8,161 bases of DNA from Candidatus Falkowbacteria bacterium RIFCSPLOWO2_02_FULL_45_15 (GCA_001777995.1 MFFV01000038.1:1-8161), one strand, 5' to 3'; shown: positions 1 to 6,335, counted from the stretch's first letter. Numbers and translations: made by a program. The notes: generated by a model from the sequence alone, not told the origin.

Positions 1-776
1 CCTTGAGCGACAACCTTCCAAGTGTCTTGATCAACCGGGTCTTGGTCGGATGTGGTTTGGGTGTCATAGCCGGTTGTCCAGCCGTCGGAGACGTGAGAGA
101 GGAAGTCGGAGCGGAGGAGAATAGAGGAAGAAGATTGGTGAGTGTTAATGAAGCCTGTTGGATCGTACCAATAGAAAAGCATATTTTCGTGAGTTATATC
201 CCATGAGCCAGTTGTTCTTTCTGTAGTATAGGCATTTATAGTGTATCCTAAGTATGCCCAAATCCATCTCCAATTATTTTCTGTGGAGTCATAGAAATAA
301 TAAATACCATCAGTAACAAACTGACTTTTACGAATGCCTAAATGCAAATGTTCTCCCCAACCGCCATTTTCTGCAGTTGTCCCCACAACCCCTAAATATT
401 GGCCCTTCGTAATCTCTTGCCCAGATACAACTTGAATTGCAGATGTACGTAAATGCCCATAAATTGAGCATACATATTCGCTGCCAGTATCATGTTCAAT
501 AATTATTGTTCCACCATAACCACCTGTAAAGCCAGTAAATTTTACTTGACCGTTGGCGATAGCATAAACCGATGTATTCGCTGATGCGACCGAATCTTCG
601 CCAAGATGGCGGATGGGATAATCTTTTACAATATTATAAGCTCCGAAAATATTTTGGCCTACAACATAATTATCCAATGGCTTCTGAAAACTATCTGCTA
701 TTTGGTAGGAATACCCTTTAATCGCAACCATACTTACAATTACTAATGCTTTAATTAATGACATTTCTTTTATCAT
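1..776 (-). CDS. M23 (LytM-type) zinc metallopeptidase, 3' end beyond window
   Basis: The N-terminal 258 codons are present; the gene is open at the left edge. M23 peptidases cut cross-bridges in peptidoglycan or activate cell-wall enzymes outside the membrane. All expected active-site positions are visible: His57 and Asp61 (HLGED), His108 (YGHL), and His143/His145 (EHLHLG). By family knowledge H57, D61 and H145 bind zinc, while H108 and H143 act in catalysis. Residues 7-19 are hydrophobic after a lysine, a weak signal peptide ending near GYS at 21-23. The ATG at 776 is chosen because AAAGGA lies 5 nt upstream; a second in-frame ATG is at 764. Residues 149-258 are Trp/Tyr/Ser-rich and unrecognised, perhaps a wall- or substrate-binding tail. 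Codon use changes sharply in the last 45 or so visible codons. The family call is firm; the target is unknown. Confidence 0.9.
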   Translation of the reverse strand, partial: MIKEMSLIKALVIVSMVAIKGYSYQIADSFQKPLDNYVVGQNIFGAYNIVKDYPIRHLGEDSVASANTSVYAIANGQVKFTGFTGGYGGTIIIEHDTGSEYVCSIYGHLRTSAIQVVSGQEITKGQYLGVVGTTAENGGWGEHLHLGIRKSQFVTDGIYYFYDSTENNWRWIWAYLGYTINAYTTERTTGSWDITHENMLFYWYDPTGFINTHQSSSSILLRSDFLSHVSDGWTTGYDTQTTSDQDPVDQDTWKVVAQ

Positions 777-934
777 CTTTATCCTTTCCTTTCGGATCTA
801 TTTTATGAATAGTTTGCACTATTGTTTGTTAATGAGCAATTTATATTACTCAAAGAACAAATTAAAACATCAATTCTTGGTTAAAAAATAATTGGTACTC
901 TAATTTGTTCTATGCATAGACTATAAAAAGACTA
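777..934. repeat. Intergenic stretch with spaced inverted repeat and 12-bp palindrome
   Basis: No gene is seen here. GAACAAATTA (855-864) and TAATTTGTTC (901-910) are a perfect 10-bp inverted repeat with a 36-nt spacer. Overlapping the right arm is the 12-bp perfect palindrome TCTATGCATAGA (909-920). Both lie upstream of the M23 gene and just after the lipoprotein stop. They could be an operator for the M23 promoter or a weak 3' structure for the lipoprotein transcript. No convincing -35/-10 pair was found; the best minus-strand candidate (868-873 with 843-848) has a 19-nt spacer. Confidence 0.45.
782..787 (-). promoter_or_regulatory. Shine-Dalgarno site for the M23 peptidase
   Basis: AAAGGA on the minus strand lies 5 nt before the ATG at 776. 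It decides the start over the in-frame ATG at 764. Most other genes in this window lack such a site. Confidence 0.6.
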
Positions 935-1564
935 TTAAAAAAATTTTATAAACTTTATACTTTTTACTACAGAAAGAGACTCTTTTGAGGTCTCTATGCC
1001 TTGATCCAAAATCGTCAACTCATATATAAAACTGTTATGCTCTATAAATAAAAATTTATCGTTTACGCCTTCTGTGTAGGAGCCTGTAGCAACAAAAAAT
1101 CCTTTATTATTATCAATATTAACTATTTTTTTGTCTGCGAAGATATAATTTTTTATTTTATAATTCAACCATTCTTCAAGTGAAAAAAATGTCTCATTTT
1201 CATCCACTCCCAACTCTTCTGCTAAATTTTCTAAAGAAGAATAAATATTTACTGACACATGGCATGGCCTTGTAATTTTTTCCACATCAACATTTTCTAT
1301 TTTTCTTGTTAGACAAACAAAATTTTTTTTCTGATCAACTATCCACTCCCTCGGATACCTCACCTCAAACCCATACTCCTCATTCCGATACGTCAACCAA
1401 TCACTCACATCAATTTCTTCAGTAGAAGTGGCTGTTGCATTTCCCCCATTTTTTGTAACCGGCGGGTTAATCGGCTTCTGCCAAAACTTTAGCGAACACC
1501 CTGAAACAGCCGCGCTGATAGCGGCGAAAGAGAAAATTAAAATTATAAATTTAAGTGATTTCAT
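935..1564 (-). CDS. Predicted lipoprotein with PsbP-like YGFEVRYPREW core
   Basis: 209 residues. Residues 4-19 are a hydrophobic signal segment after Lys2. V20-S21-G22-C23 is a lipobox, so Cys23 should be lipidated and the rest anchored on the outer face of the membrane. Residues 30-55 are a Pro/Asn/Thr/Ser-rich linker. From about residue 56 a compact domain starts with W-L-T-Y-R-N-E-E-Y-G-F-E-V-R-Y-P-R-E-W (56-74). That pattern recurs in small secreted proteins of candidate-phyla bacteria and resembles the PsbP/Mog1-like fold; the fold is inferred from this motif only. No catalytic residues are recognised. There is no Shine-Dalgarno site before the ATG; a TATAAA-like -10 lies at 1585-1590 without a good -35. 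It follows fic by 70 nt on the same strand, so co-transcription is possible but unproven. Confidence 0.75.
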   Translation of the reverse strand: MKSLKFIILIFSFAAISAAVSGCSLKFWQKPINPPVTKNGGNATATSTEEIDVSDWLTYRNEEYGFEVRYPREWIVDQKKNFVCLTRKIENVDVEKITRPCHVSVNIYSSLENLAEELGVDENETFFSLEEWLNYKIKNYIFADKKIVNIDNNKGFFVATGSYTEGVNDKFLFIEHNSFIYELTILDQGIETSKESLSVVKSIKFIKFF

Positions 1565-1634
1565 ATTGTTTAACTGTTATGCTATTTATAGTTAAAACTT
1601 AATCCTCAATAGCGTGATAGTCAATCGCCTTTCA

Positions 1635-2720
1635 TCATCCTTCCGTCTTCGCGCCGGCGTTTCCCCTGAAATAACTATCGACCGCGAATTTAAACTGCTC
1701 AACGAATAATGCTTTAAAAAAAACAGCGCTATTTTGCTCGTAGAATAAAATCAAAGCCTTTTTGTAGTCGCTTTCGTTAATGCCGCGATAAGACAGCGGA
1801 CAATAATCAAACGCCAATAAAATAGCGTTAGCTAACAAACGTGCAGTCCTTTTATTGCCGTCTTCAAACGGCTGAATATACGAAATCATCAGTGCGGCCA
1901 TGAGCGCTTTGGCCAACGGCTGTTTGGCTCTATTAATGCCCGCCGTTAATTTTTCCATCGCTTCCCGGATTTGATACTGGTTATCCAAGGGGCGATAATT
2001 AGTGCCGGTGATGCCGACTAAGTTTTTTCTCAATCCGTAATTAATGTTTAAGCCGGAAATTATCAGCCGGTGCATATTTTCAATTTGCCTTAGTGTAATT
2101 TTTTTAAAAAAACTTTTATTGCTGACGGCATAATCCAGCGCTTGCTTATGATTTAAAATCATAGTTGCTTCTTCTTTGGTGTGACCGGCCGCCTCTTTAT
2201 TCTCTTTAATTAAAACTTCCGTATCAATCAATGAATAGGTATTGCCTTCTATCTGCGACGACTTCCAGCTTAATTCTATCGTCAGCCGCTCTAACTCTTT
2301 TTTTAATATCACCGGGCTTAAAGAGGAGGCGTTTTTTTGGTAGTTTATGTTTGTATCCGTCAGCTCTTTCAATTCTTGGCGGGAAAACAAGCTATCATTT
2401 AAAGCAGAAAAAATCTTAAAATTAAACCGAGGGAACGCTATTGTCCTCTGTTCTAGCTCGCGCGCAAAATAACCATTAACATCAATGTGTTTTAAGAGCG
2501 TGTTTTCTAACGACTCGCTATAACGCGCGCCTCTGCCCGCCCCCTGTCTTTTTATCGCTTTGACGCGCAATAATTCATTAATGTCTCTGATGATAGTGGC
2601 GCGCGAAACAGTTTCTTCCCAGTCATGCGTTAAATAACGACCAATCTGGCTGGTGGAAACAGGTTGATTATTTTGAATAAAACTCAAAATGGCATTCCGT
2701 CTTTTGTTTAATTTTAACAT
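1635..2720 (-). CDS. Fic-domain protein with N-terminal winged helix; loop His replaced by Gln
   Basis: 361 residues. Residues 1-68 form a helix-turn-helix/winged-helix domain (helices around 7-16, 23-30 and 38-52, then a basic wing near 57-67). SSQIEG at 154-159 fits the inhibitory (S/T)xxxE(G/N) motif, with Glu158, placing it before the core as in class II Fic proteins. The Fic loop is at 283-291, reading Q-P-F-E-D-G-N-K-R. Canonical enzymes have His first; the codon here is CAG. Lys290 in place of the second Gly resembles Doc-type loops. Fic enzymes usually transfer AMP, or in Doc a phosphate, to a target hydroxyl, and the His is the general base, so activity here is doubtful or altered. 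No antitoxin partner is adjacent. The ATG at 2720 has no Shine-Dalgarno site, but a good promoter lies upstream. The linked DNA-binding domain and operator-like repeat suggest self-regulation (inference). Confidence 0.88.
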   Translation of the reverse strand: MLKLNKRRNAILSFIQNNQPVSTSQIGRYLTHDWEETVSRATIIRDINELLRVKAIKRQGAGRGARYSESLENTLLKHIDVNGYFARELEQRTIAFPRFNFKIFSALNDSLFSRQELKELTDTNINYQKNASSLSPVILKKELERLTIELSWKSSQIEGNTYSLIDTEVLIKENKEAAGHTKEEATMILNHKQALDYAVSNKSFFKKITLRQIENMHRLIISGLNINYGLRKNLVGITGTNYRPLDNQYQIREAMEKLTAGINRAKQPLAKALMAALMISYIQPFEDGNKRTARLLANAILLAFDYCPLSYRGINESDYKKALILFYEQNSAVFFKALFVEQFKFAVDSYFRGNAGAKTEG

Positions 2721-2741
2721 AAAAAATAGTTAAAAAAATAA

Positions 2742-2780
2742 TGTTGCATTTATTTATATTAATTGTATCATTTTGCAACA
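2742..2780. promoter_or_regulatory. Spaced inverted repeat over the fic promoter (candidate operator)
   Basis: TGTTGCA (2742-2748) and TGCAACA (2774-2780) are perfect 7-bp half-sites with centres 32 bp apart, about three helical turns. One half lies between the -35 and -10 of the fic promoter and the other just past its predicted start. A dimeric winged-helix protein bound here would block transcription; the Fic protein's own N-terminal domain is the obvious candidate (inference). Confidence 0.5.
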
Positions 2781-2790
2781 AAAACATCAA
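2762..2790 (-). promoter_or_regulatory. Promoter for fic
   Basis: On the minus strand, -35 TTGATG (2785-2790), a 17-nt spacer and -10 TACAAT (2762-2767), preceded by TGA as in an extended -10. The predicted start is near 2755, giving a leader of about 34 nt that is nearly all A/T and has no ribosome-binding site. Confidence 0.6.
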
Positions 2791-2812
2791 CGCGATGTAT
2801 TAGTCAAAGTAA

Positions 2813-2837
2813 AAAGCATGTTTATATGATATGCTTT
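2813..2837 (-). terminator. Weak terminator-like hairpin downstream of argS
   Basis: AAAGCAT (2813-2819) and ATGCTTT (2831-2837) are perfect 7-bp arms with an 11-nt loop. On the minus strand the stem ends in TTTTT then ACTTTG, so it could end argS transcription about 90-115 nt past the stop. The stem is short and AT-rich. Confidence 0.35.
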
Positions 2838-2856
2838 CTAAGAATAACCATTTTGT

Positions 2857-2895
2857 TTTTAATAAAATTTTATTGTTTCTAAAATTTTATTAAAA
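2857..2895. repeat. Perfect 16-bp inverted repeat made only of A and T
   Basis: Left arm TTTTAATAAAATTTTA (2857-2872), a 7-nt loop, and an exactly complementary right arm (2880-2895). It begins about 30 nt after the argS stop codon. Neither strand has a T-run directly after it, so it is not a textbook terminator. It may form a 3' mRNA hairpin for argS or a cruciform. Confidence 0.6.
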
Positions 2896-2925
2896 CGATA
2901 ATTTATATTTTAACGTTTCCACCTT

Positions 2926-4665
2926 TTACATCCTCTCCACCGTTTCAAACCCCAATAACTCAACTCCTTTTTTTAAAACTAACGCAATGGCGTTAATTAA
3001 AGCCAGCCGAAATTCCCGCTCGGTTTCCGGCGCTTTTAATACCGGCACGCGATGATAGTAATCGTTAAAACTTTGCGCCAACTCAAATAAATATTTAGCA
3101 ATAATTGACGGGTCATACTTTTCCGCCGCCGCCTGCGTTATCTCCGGAAACAGCGCCAATTTCAACAGCAATTGTTTTTCATCATCACGCACTATAAAAT
3201 CGCTTTGTTTTTTTGCTTGCCCCGTAGGCTTGTCCTGCGGGGTTTTTTTGCTTTTTAGTTTTTTTGCTTTTTTGATAATGCTCTTAATCCGCGCGTATGT
3301 GTACAATAAATACGGACCGCTGTTGCCAGACAAACTTACTGACTCTTCCATGTCAAAGGCAATATCTTTTTCCACGCCCCCTTTAAGCATGGCGTACTTA
3401 ACGGCCGCAAGCGTTATTTCTTCCACCAGCTTTGGTTTATTTTTCACCGCGCTGGTTTTAGATAATTTTTTTATTTCTCCGCTGACAACGGAAAGTAAAT
3501 CCTCGCCGGTCACTACGTTGCCCAGACGCGAACTCATTTTTCCCCCCCTTAAATGCACCCAGCCATAGGCGACGTGCCGCTCTTTTCCTTTGCTCGGCGG
3601 CAAAGTGTACTCCAGCGCTTTAAAAACAACTTTGAAATATTCAGTTTGTTCTTTGCCCACGACGTGAATCGCTAAACTTGGTTTTATTTTTTTAAACCAA
3701 TTTTCCGCCAAGGCCAAGTCCTTGGCTTCGTAGGTGGGAAAACCAGCTGAATTGATAAATACGCGGTCGTGCAAACCATGTTCGCCGCCGGGAAAAATCA
3801 CCGCGCCTTCCGATTCTTTAAAAATACCTTTGGCTAAATTTTTTTTAACTATTTCCACGCCGCGCGCGGCCACCTCGGACTCAAAAAAATAGTAATTAAA
3901 CCGTGAACGAACGCGGCGGTAAATTGCTTCAAAATACTGCAAACTCCACTGCCGCGCTATTTTCCAAACCGGCATGATTGCCGGGTCTTGGGCGTAAAGA
4001 CGCCGGTTCAGCTCGTTAATTTCCGCTTCCGCCTGTTTATTTTCTTCATAGGCGCGCGCGCCGGCCGCGTACGCTTTGCCTAAAAAGGCAATTCGTTTGG
4101 CTAAAGATTCTTTCTTAATTTTTATAAATTCCGGTTCTGCCTGCAAAATTCCCCAGACGCTTTTAGCGATGTGCATGCCCACGTCACCCTGATAATTTAC
4201 CCTGATAACTTTGTAGCCGCAATTTTCCAAGAGCCGGATAATTGACTCGCCGGTGACGATGTTACGCAGATGGCCGATGTGGAATGCTTTATTGACGTTG
4301 GGGCAAGCGTACTCCACGATGACCTTTTTCTTTTTGCCTAAATTTATTTGGCCGTAACTTTCTTTAACTTCAGTCAATACGCCTTGCGCCAGCTTTTTTG
4401 GCTGCAAACTAAAATTAAGATACGGCCCGACCGCTTTTATTTCTTTCAGCGTTGCGTCAGGCTTGATTTTGCTTGCCAGCTCGGCGGCAATCTGCGCCGG
4501 ATTCGTTTTTTTCTTTTTTGCCAAATTAAAGCAAGCAAAACTAAAATCGCCCATTTCCGGATTCGGCGGCACGGTCAAATCAACGACATCCGCAATTTTT
4601 TGCCCGCAGGCTTTGTTTACGGCGTCGACTAAACGCCGTTTAATTTTAGAAATCGCGTAAGCCAT
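2926..4665 (-). CDS. argS: Arginine--tRNA ligase (ArgRS)
   Basis: 579 residues, full length for a class I ArgRS in the cytoplasm; it charges tRNA-Arg with arginine using ATP. The N-terminal tRNA-recognition (Add-1) domain spans about 1-110, with GDFSFACFNLAKK at 39-51. The Rossmann catalytic core begins at VEYACPNVNKAFHIGHLRN, with HIGH at 129-132. The second signature is GGKMSSRLGN, with KMSSR at 376-380. The DALR anticodon-binding domain is about 450-579, with FNDYYHRVPVL at 533-543 and the typical Met C-terminus. Between them, residues 465-488 are a Lys/Pro/Gln-rich linker encoded by a terminator-like palindrome (3220-3249). The ATG at 4665 lacks a Shine-Dalgarno site; a -10-like TACAAT on the minus strand (4686-4691) would give a leader of only about 14 nt. 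It is divergent from the small membrane-protein gene, and their promoter regions overlap. Confidence 0.97.
   Translation of the reverse strand: MAYAISKIKRRLVDAVNKACGQKIADVVDLTVPPNPEMGDFSFACFNLAKKKKTNPAQIAAELASKIKPDATLKEIKAVGPYLNFSLQPKKLAQGVLTEVKESYGQINLGKKKKVIVEYACPNVNKAFHIGHLRNIVTGESIIRLLENCGYKVIRVNYQGDVGMHIAKSVWGILQAEPEFIKIKKESLAKRIAFLGKAYAAGARAYEENKQAEAEINELNRRLYAQDPAIMPVWKIARQWSLQYFEAIYRRVRSRFNYYFFESEVAARGVEIVKKNLAKGIFKESEGAVIFPGGEHGLHDRVFINSAGFPTYEAKDLALAENWFKKIKPSLAIHVVGKEQTEYFKVVFKALEYTLPPSKGKERHVAYGWVHLRGGKMSSRLGNVVTGEDLLSVVSGEIKKLSKTSAVKNKPKLVEEITLAAVKYAMLKGGVEKDIAFDMEESVSLSGNSGPYLLYTYARIKSIIKKAKKLKSKKTPQDKPTGQAKKQSDFIVRDDEKQLLLKLALFPEITQAAAEKYDPSIIAKYLFELAQSFNDYYHRVPVLKAPETEREFRLALINAIALVLKKGVELLGFETVERM
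3220..3249 (+). repeat. Terminator-like palindrome inside the argS coding sequence
   Basis: On the plus strand CCCCGTAGG (3220-3228), loop CTTGT (3229-3233) and CCTGCGGGG (3234-3242) form a 9-bp stem with one T-G wobble, followed by seven T (3243-3249). It encodes the ArgRS linker K-K-T-P-Q-D-K-P-T-G-Q-A on the other strand. It has the form of an antisense intrinsic terminator or of a palindromic repeat inserted in frame. Confidence 0.65.
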
Positions 4666-4666
4666 T

Positions 4667-4695
4667 TTGACAATTAAATAATCTAATTGTATCCT
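4667..4695 (+). promoter_or_regulatory. Promoter for the small membrane-protein gene
   Basis: A perfect -35 TTGACA (4667-4672), a 17-nt spacer, and -10 TATCCT (4690-4695, 4 of 6 matches). The predicted start is near 4702, 26 nt before the ATG. The -35 lies one base from the argS start codon, and the minus-strand TACAAT (4686-4691) thought to serve argS lies within the same stretch. Confidence 0.55.
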
Positions 4696-4713
4696 TTAAT
4701 CATTGATCTTTGT

Positions 4714-4719
4714 AGGAGG
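4714..4719 (+). promoter_or_regulatory. Perfect Shine-Dalgarno site AGGAGG
   Basis: AGGAGG lies 8 nt before the ATG at 4728, the strongest ribosome-binding site in the window. It is the main evidence that the short plus-strand frame is a real gene. Confidence 0.85.
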
Positions 4720-4727
4720 TTTTAGCG

Positions 4728-4952
4728 ATGTCACTGACAAAACTACTCCTTTCACTTTTGTTATGTAAGTTCTTGTTGCTCGGCTTGGGCGGATATCCGT
4801 TCTACAAATTTTTGCGCGGTGAATTCGATGCCCAAACTACCATCTCACTTATTAAAACAAACGTAATTATTTTAATAATTATTTTGGCAGTTTTTGGGTT
4901 ATTTTTCTATCTTTTCAGTAAACCGGCGCGCCCGCCTAACCGCCCCGACTAA
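4728..4952 (+). CDS. Small two-helix membrane protein, unknown function
   Basis: 74 residues; no family recognised. Predicted membrane helices are at about 6-22 (Leu-rich) and 45-63 (Ile/Leu/Phe-rich). They are joined by a loop holding GYPFYKFLRGEFD (22-34) and followed by a short Arg/Pro tail (65-74). Lys/Arg in the loop and tail suggest both face the cytoplasm only if the helices form a hairpin with an odd topology, so orientation is left open. It is the only plus-strand gene here and a self-contained unit: TTGACA promoter, AGGAGG site, and a strong terminator 7 nt after the stop. It is divergent from argS and convergent with tyrS. The full set of expression signals makes it very likely real; nothing in the sequence gives a function. 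Confidence 0.82.
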   Translation: MSLTKLLLSLLLCKFLLLGLGGYPFYKFLRGEFDAQTTISLIKTNVIILIIILAVFGLFFYLFSKPARPPNRPD

Positions 4953-4959
4953 CCCCCAG

Positions 4960-4994
4960 CCCAGCGGCTTACTCCCGCCGGGTTTTATTTTTTT
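4960..4994 (+). terminator. Intrinsic terminator of the small membrane-protein gene
   Basis: CCCAGCGG (4960-4967), loop CTTACTC, CCGCCGGG (4975-4982): an 8-bp stem with one A-C mismatch, then TTTTATTTTTTT (4983-4994). The T-run overlaps the tyrS stop and last two Lys codons on the other strand. It works only for plus-strand transcription; the minus strand has no T-run after the stem. Confidence 0.88.
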
Positions 4995-6334
4995 ACAAAA
5001 ACTTTAACAAACTGCCTTTTTCCTCTCTGAATTAAAACTCCATCTTTTGTTATCTCTATTATTTTGTTTACATCTTTGACAATTTCGCCGTCAACTTTTA
5101 TTCCACCCTGCTCAATTAATCTCCGCGCCTCGCTTTTGGAAACTGCCAGCTTAACCTCAACCAGTAAATCCACAATATTTGTACTTTTTACTTCTAACTT
5201 TTTACTTCTTACTTCGCCGGGAGTTTCTTTCTTTTGCACCGTATTTTCAAAATGTTTCTGCGCCTTTTGCGCGGCAGCTTTCCCTTTTATTGTCTTTACT
5301 ATTTCAAACGCCATCATTTTTTTGTATTGCATGGGGTTTTCGCCTTGCTTAATACTATTGCCTATTGCCTTAATAACGTCCATTGAAATATCGGTCAGTA
5401 ATTCCAAACCGCTGGTAATCGCCGAATCCGGGTACGACATCGCTTTGCCGTACATATTTTCGGCCGCATCGCCTAAGTTAATGCCGTTGCCTTTAGTTTT
5501 GCTCATCGTCCGTCCGTCCGGCGCATCCATCATCTTATTGGCACGCACGAACTTTTCTTTTCCTAAATAACTTTTGCATAAGTCGCGGCCGACGAGCATG
5601 TTAAAAGTCTGATCGGCGCCGCCGACTTCTATGTCCACTTTCATTGCCACGGAATCATAGCCCTGCATGAGCGGGTAAATAAATTCCTGCAGATAAATCG
5701 GTTTTGTTTCTCTTATCTGGTTTATGTTATCAGCCCCGGTCTCACATTTTGGACAACGCACTTCGCCTCTTGCAATTATTCCAATAATATCCCCCGCATC
5801 TATAAATATATGACCACATTTTTTACATTTAAATTCCCTTTCCTGCAATCTCTTCTGAAAAATATCGCGCTGGATCATCTGCTGTACAGTCATGTGAGAC
5901 ATAAGCTGAATAGTATCTTCCAGCCTTAATTTGGAAAGCCAGGTGTAATTTCGTTCAAAGCGCACCGGATTTTTGCCGGTAAAATCAATTAACTGCGCCG
6001 CTTGCTTTTTCCACCCCGCCATATTTTTTTTGATAATTTCATCGGATAATATCGCGCGCGTCGTGTCTTTGTCCGGGTCGCCTACTTTAGCCGTATAATC
6101 GCCGACTAAAAAAATAACTTCGTGCCCCAGTTCCTGCAAAATGCGCAAGGCGCGGATGCCGATGGCGTGTCCGACATGCAGATACGGTCCGGTCGGATCG
6201 AAACCCTGATAAACGCGCAGACGCTCGCCGCTCATTAATTTCTGGCGCAACGCGTCAACGCTCGGGTAAATTTGTTCCACCCCCCGCGTTAAAAATTTTT
6301 CAATTAAATTTTCGTCAGTTGTTATTTTTGTCAT
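4985..6334 (-). CDS. tyrS: Tyrosine--tRNA ligase (TyrRS) with zinc-ribbon insert
   Basis: 449 residues, longer than the usual 400-430. It is a class I synthetase that charges tRNA-Tyr in the cytoplasm. YQGFDPTGPYLHVGH holds the HIGH-type motif (HVGH, 53-56). LMQGYDSVAMKVDIEVGGADQ (222-242) is the tyrosine-binding and core region. TMSKTKGN (276-283) is the KMSKS loop with its first Lys as Thr. The S4 RNA-binding domain is about 386-449. Two features are unusual. Residues 165-205 are an insert with C170xxC173 and C194xxC197, a likely zinc ribbon where many bacterial TyrRS have only a short loop. The linker 374-384 (E-V-R-S-K-K-L-E-V-K-S) is encoded by a 7-bp tandem repeat. The ATG at 6334 lies one base after the acetyltransferase stop and has no Shine-Dalgarno site, so translation is probably coupled. 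Confidence 0.97.
   Translation of the reverse strand: MTKITTDENLIEKFLTRGVEQIYPSVDALRQKLMSGERLRVYQGFDPTGPYLHVGHAIGIRALRILQELGHEVIFLVGDYTAKVGDPDKDTTRAILSDEIIKKNMAGWKKQAAQLIDFTGKNPVRFERNYTWLSKLRLEDTIQLMSHMTVQQMIQRDIFQKRLQEREFKCKKCGHIFIDAGDIIGIIARGEVRCPKCETGADNINQIRETKPIYLQEFIYPLMQGYDSVAMKVDIEVGGADQTFNMLVGRDLCKSYLGKEKFVRANKMMDAPDGRTMSKTKGNGINLGDAAENMYGKAMSYPDSAITSGLELLTDISMDVIKAIGNSIKQGENPMQYKKMMAFEIVKTIKGKAAAQKAQKHFENTVQKKETPGEVRSKKLEVKSTNIVDLLVEVKLAVSKSEARRLIEQGGIKVDGEIVKDVNKIIEITKDGVLIQRGKRQFVKVFVKK
5183..5217. repeat. Heptanucleotide tandem repeat in the tyrS linker
   Basis: Five successive 7-mers on the plus strand: ACTTTTT, ACTTCTA, ACTTTTT, ACTTCTT, ACTTCGC. They are also readable as two 14-bp units differing at one base. 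Being read through on the minus strand, they give a basic linker between the anticodon-binding and S4 domains of TyrRS. Confidence 0.8.
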
Positions 6335-6335
6335 A

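Noticed and set aside
3..206. 67-codon plus-strand frame at the left edge
   Set aside because: Antisense to the M23 peptidase reading frame, which is continuous over this stretch.
1635..2720. Fic gene as part of a toxin-antitoxin pair
   Set aside because: No small antitoxin gene lies on either side, and the protein carries its own inhibitory SxxxEG motif.
3230..3568. 112-codon plus-strand frame
   Set aside because: Antisense to argS; starts inside the palindrome loop and has no expression signals.
4051..4062. 12-bp palindrome GGCGCGCGCGCC in argS
   Set aside because: Explained by Ala/Gly/Arg codons in a GC-rich helix of ArgRS; no T-run and no repeat partner.
4348..4660. Two overlapping plus-strand frames near the argS start
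   Set aside because: Both are antisense to the ArgRS N-terminal domain and carry no ribosome-binding site or recognisable motif.
5064..5570. 168-codon plus-strand frame
   Set aside because: Lies entirely antisense to tyrS, which is certain from its motifs; low-complexity Ser/Phe/Leu composition, no ribosome-binding site.
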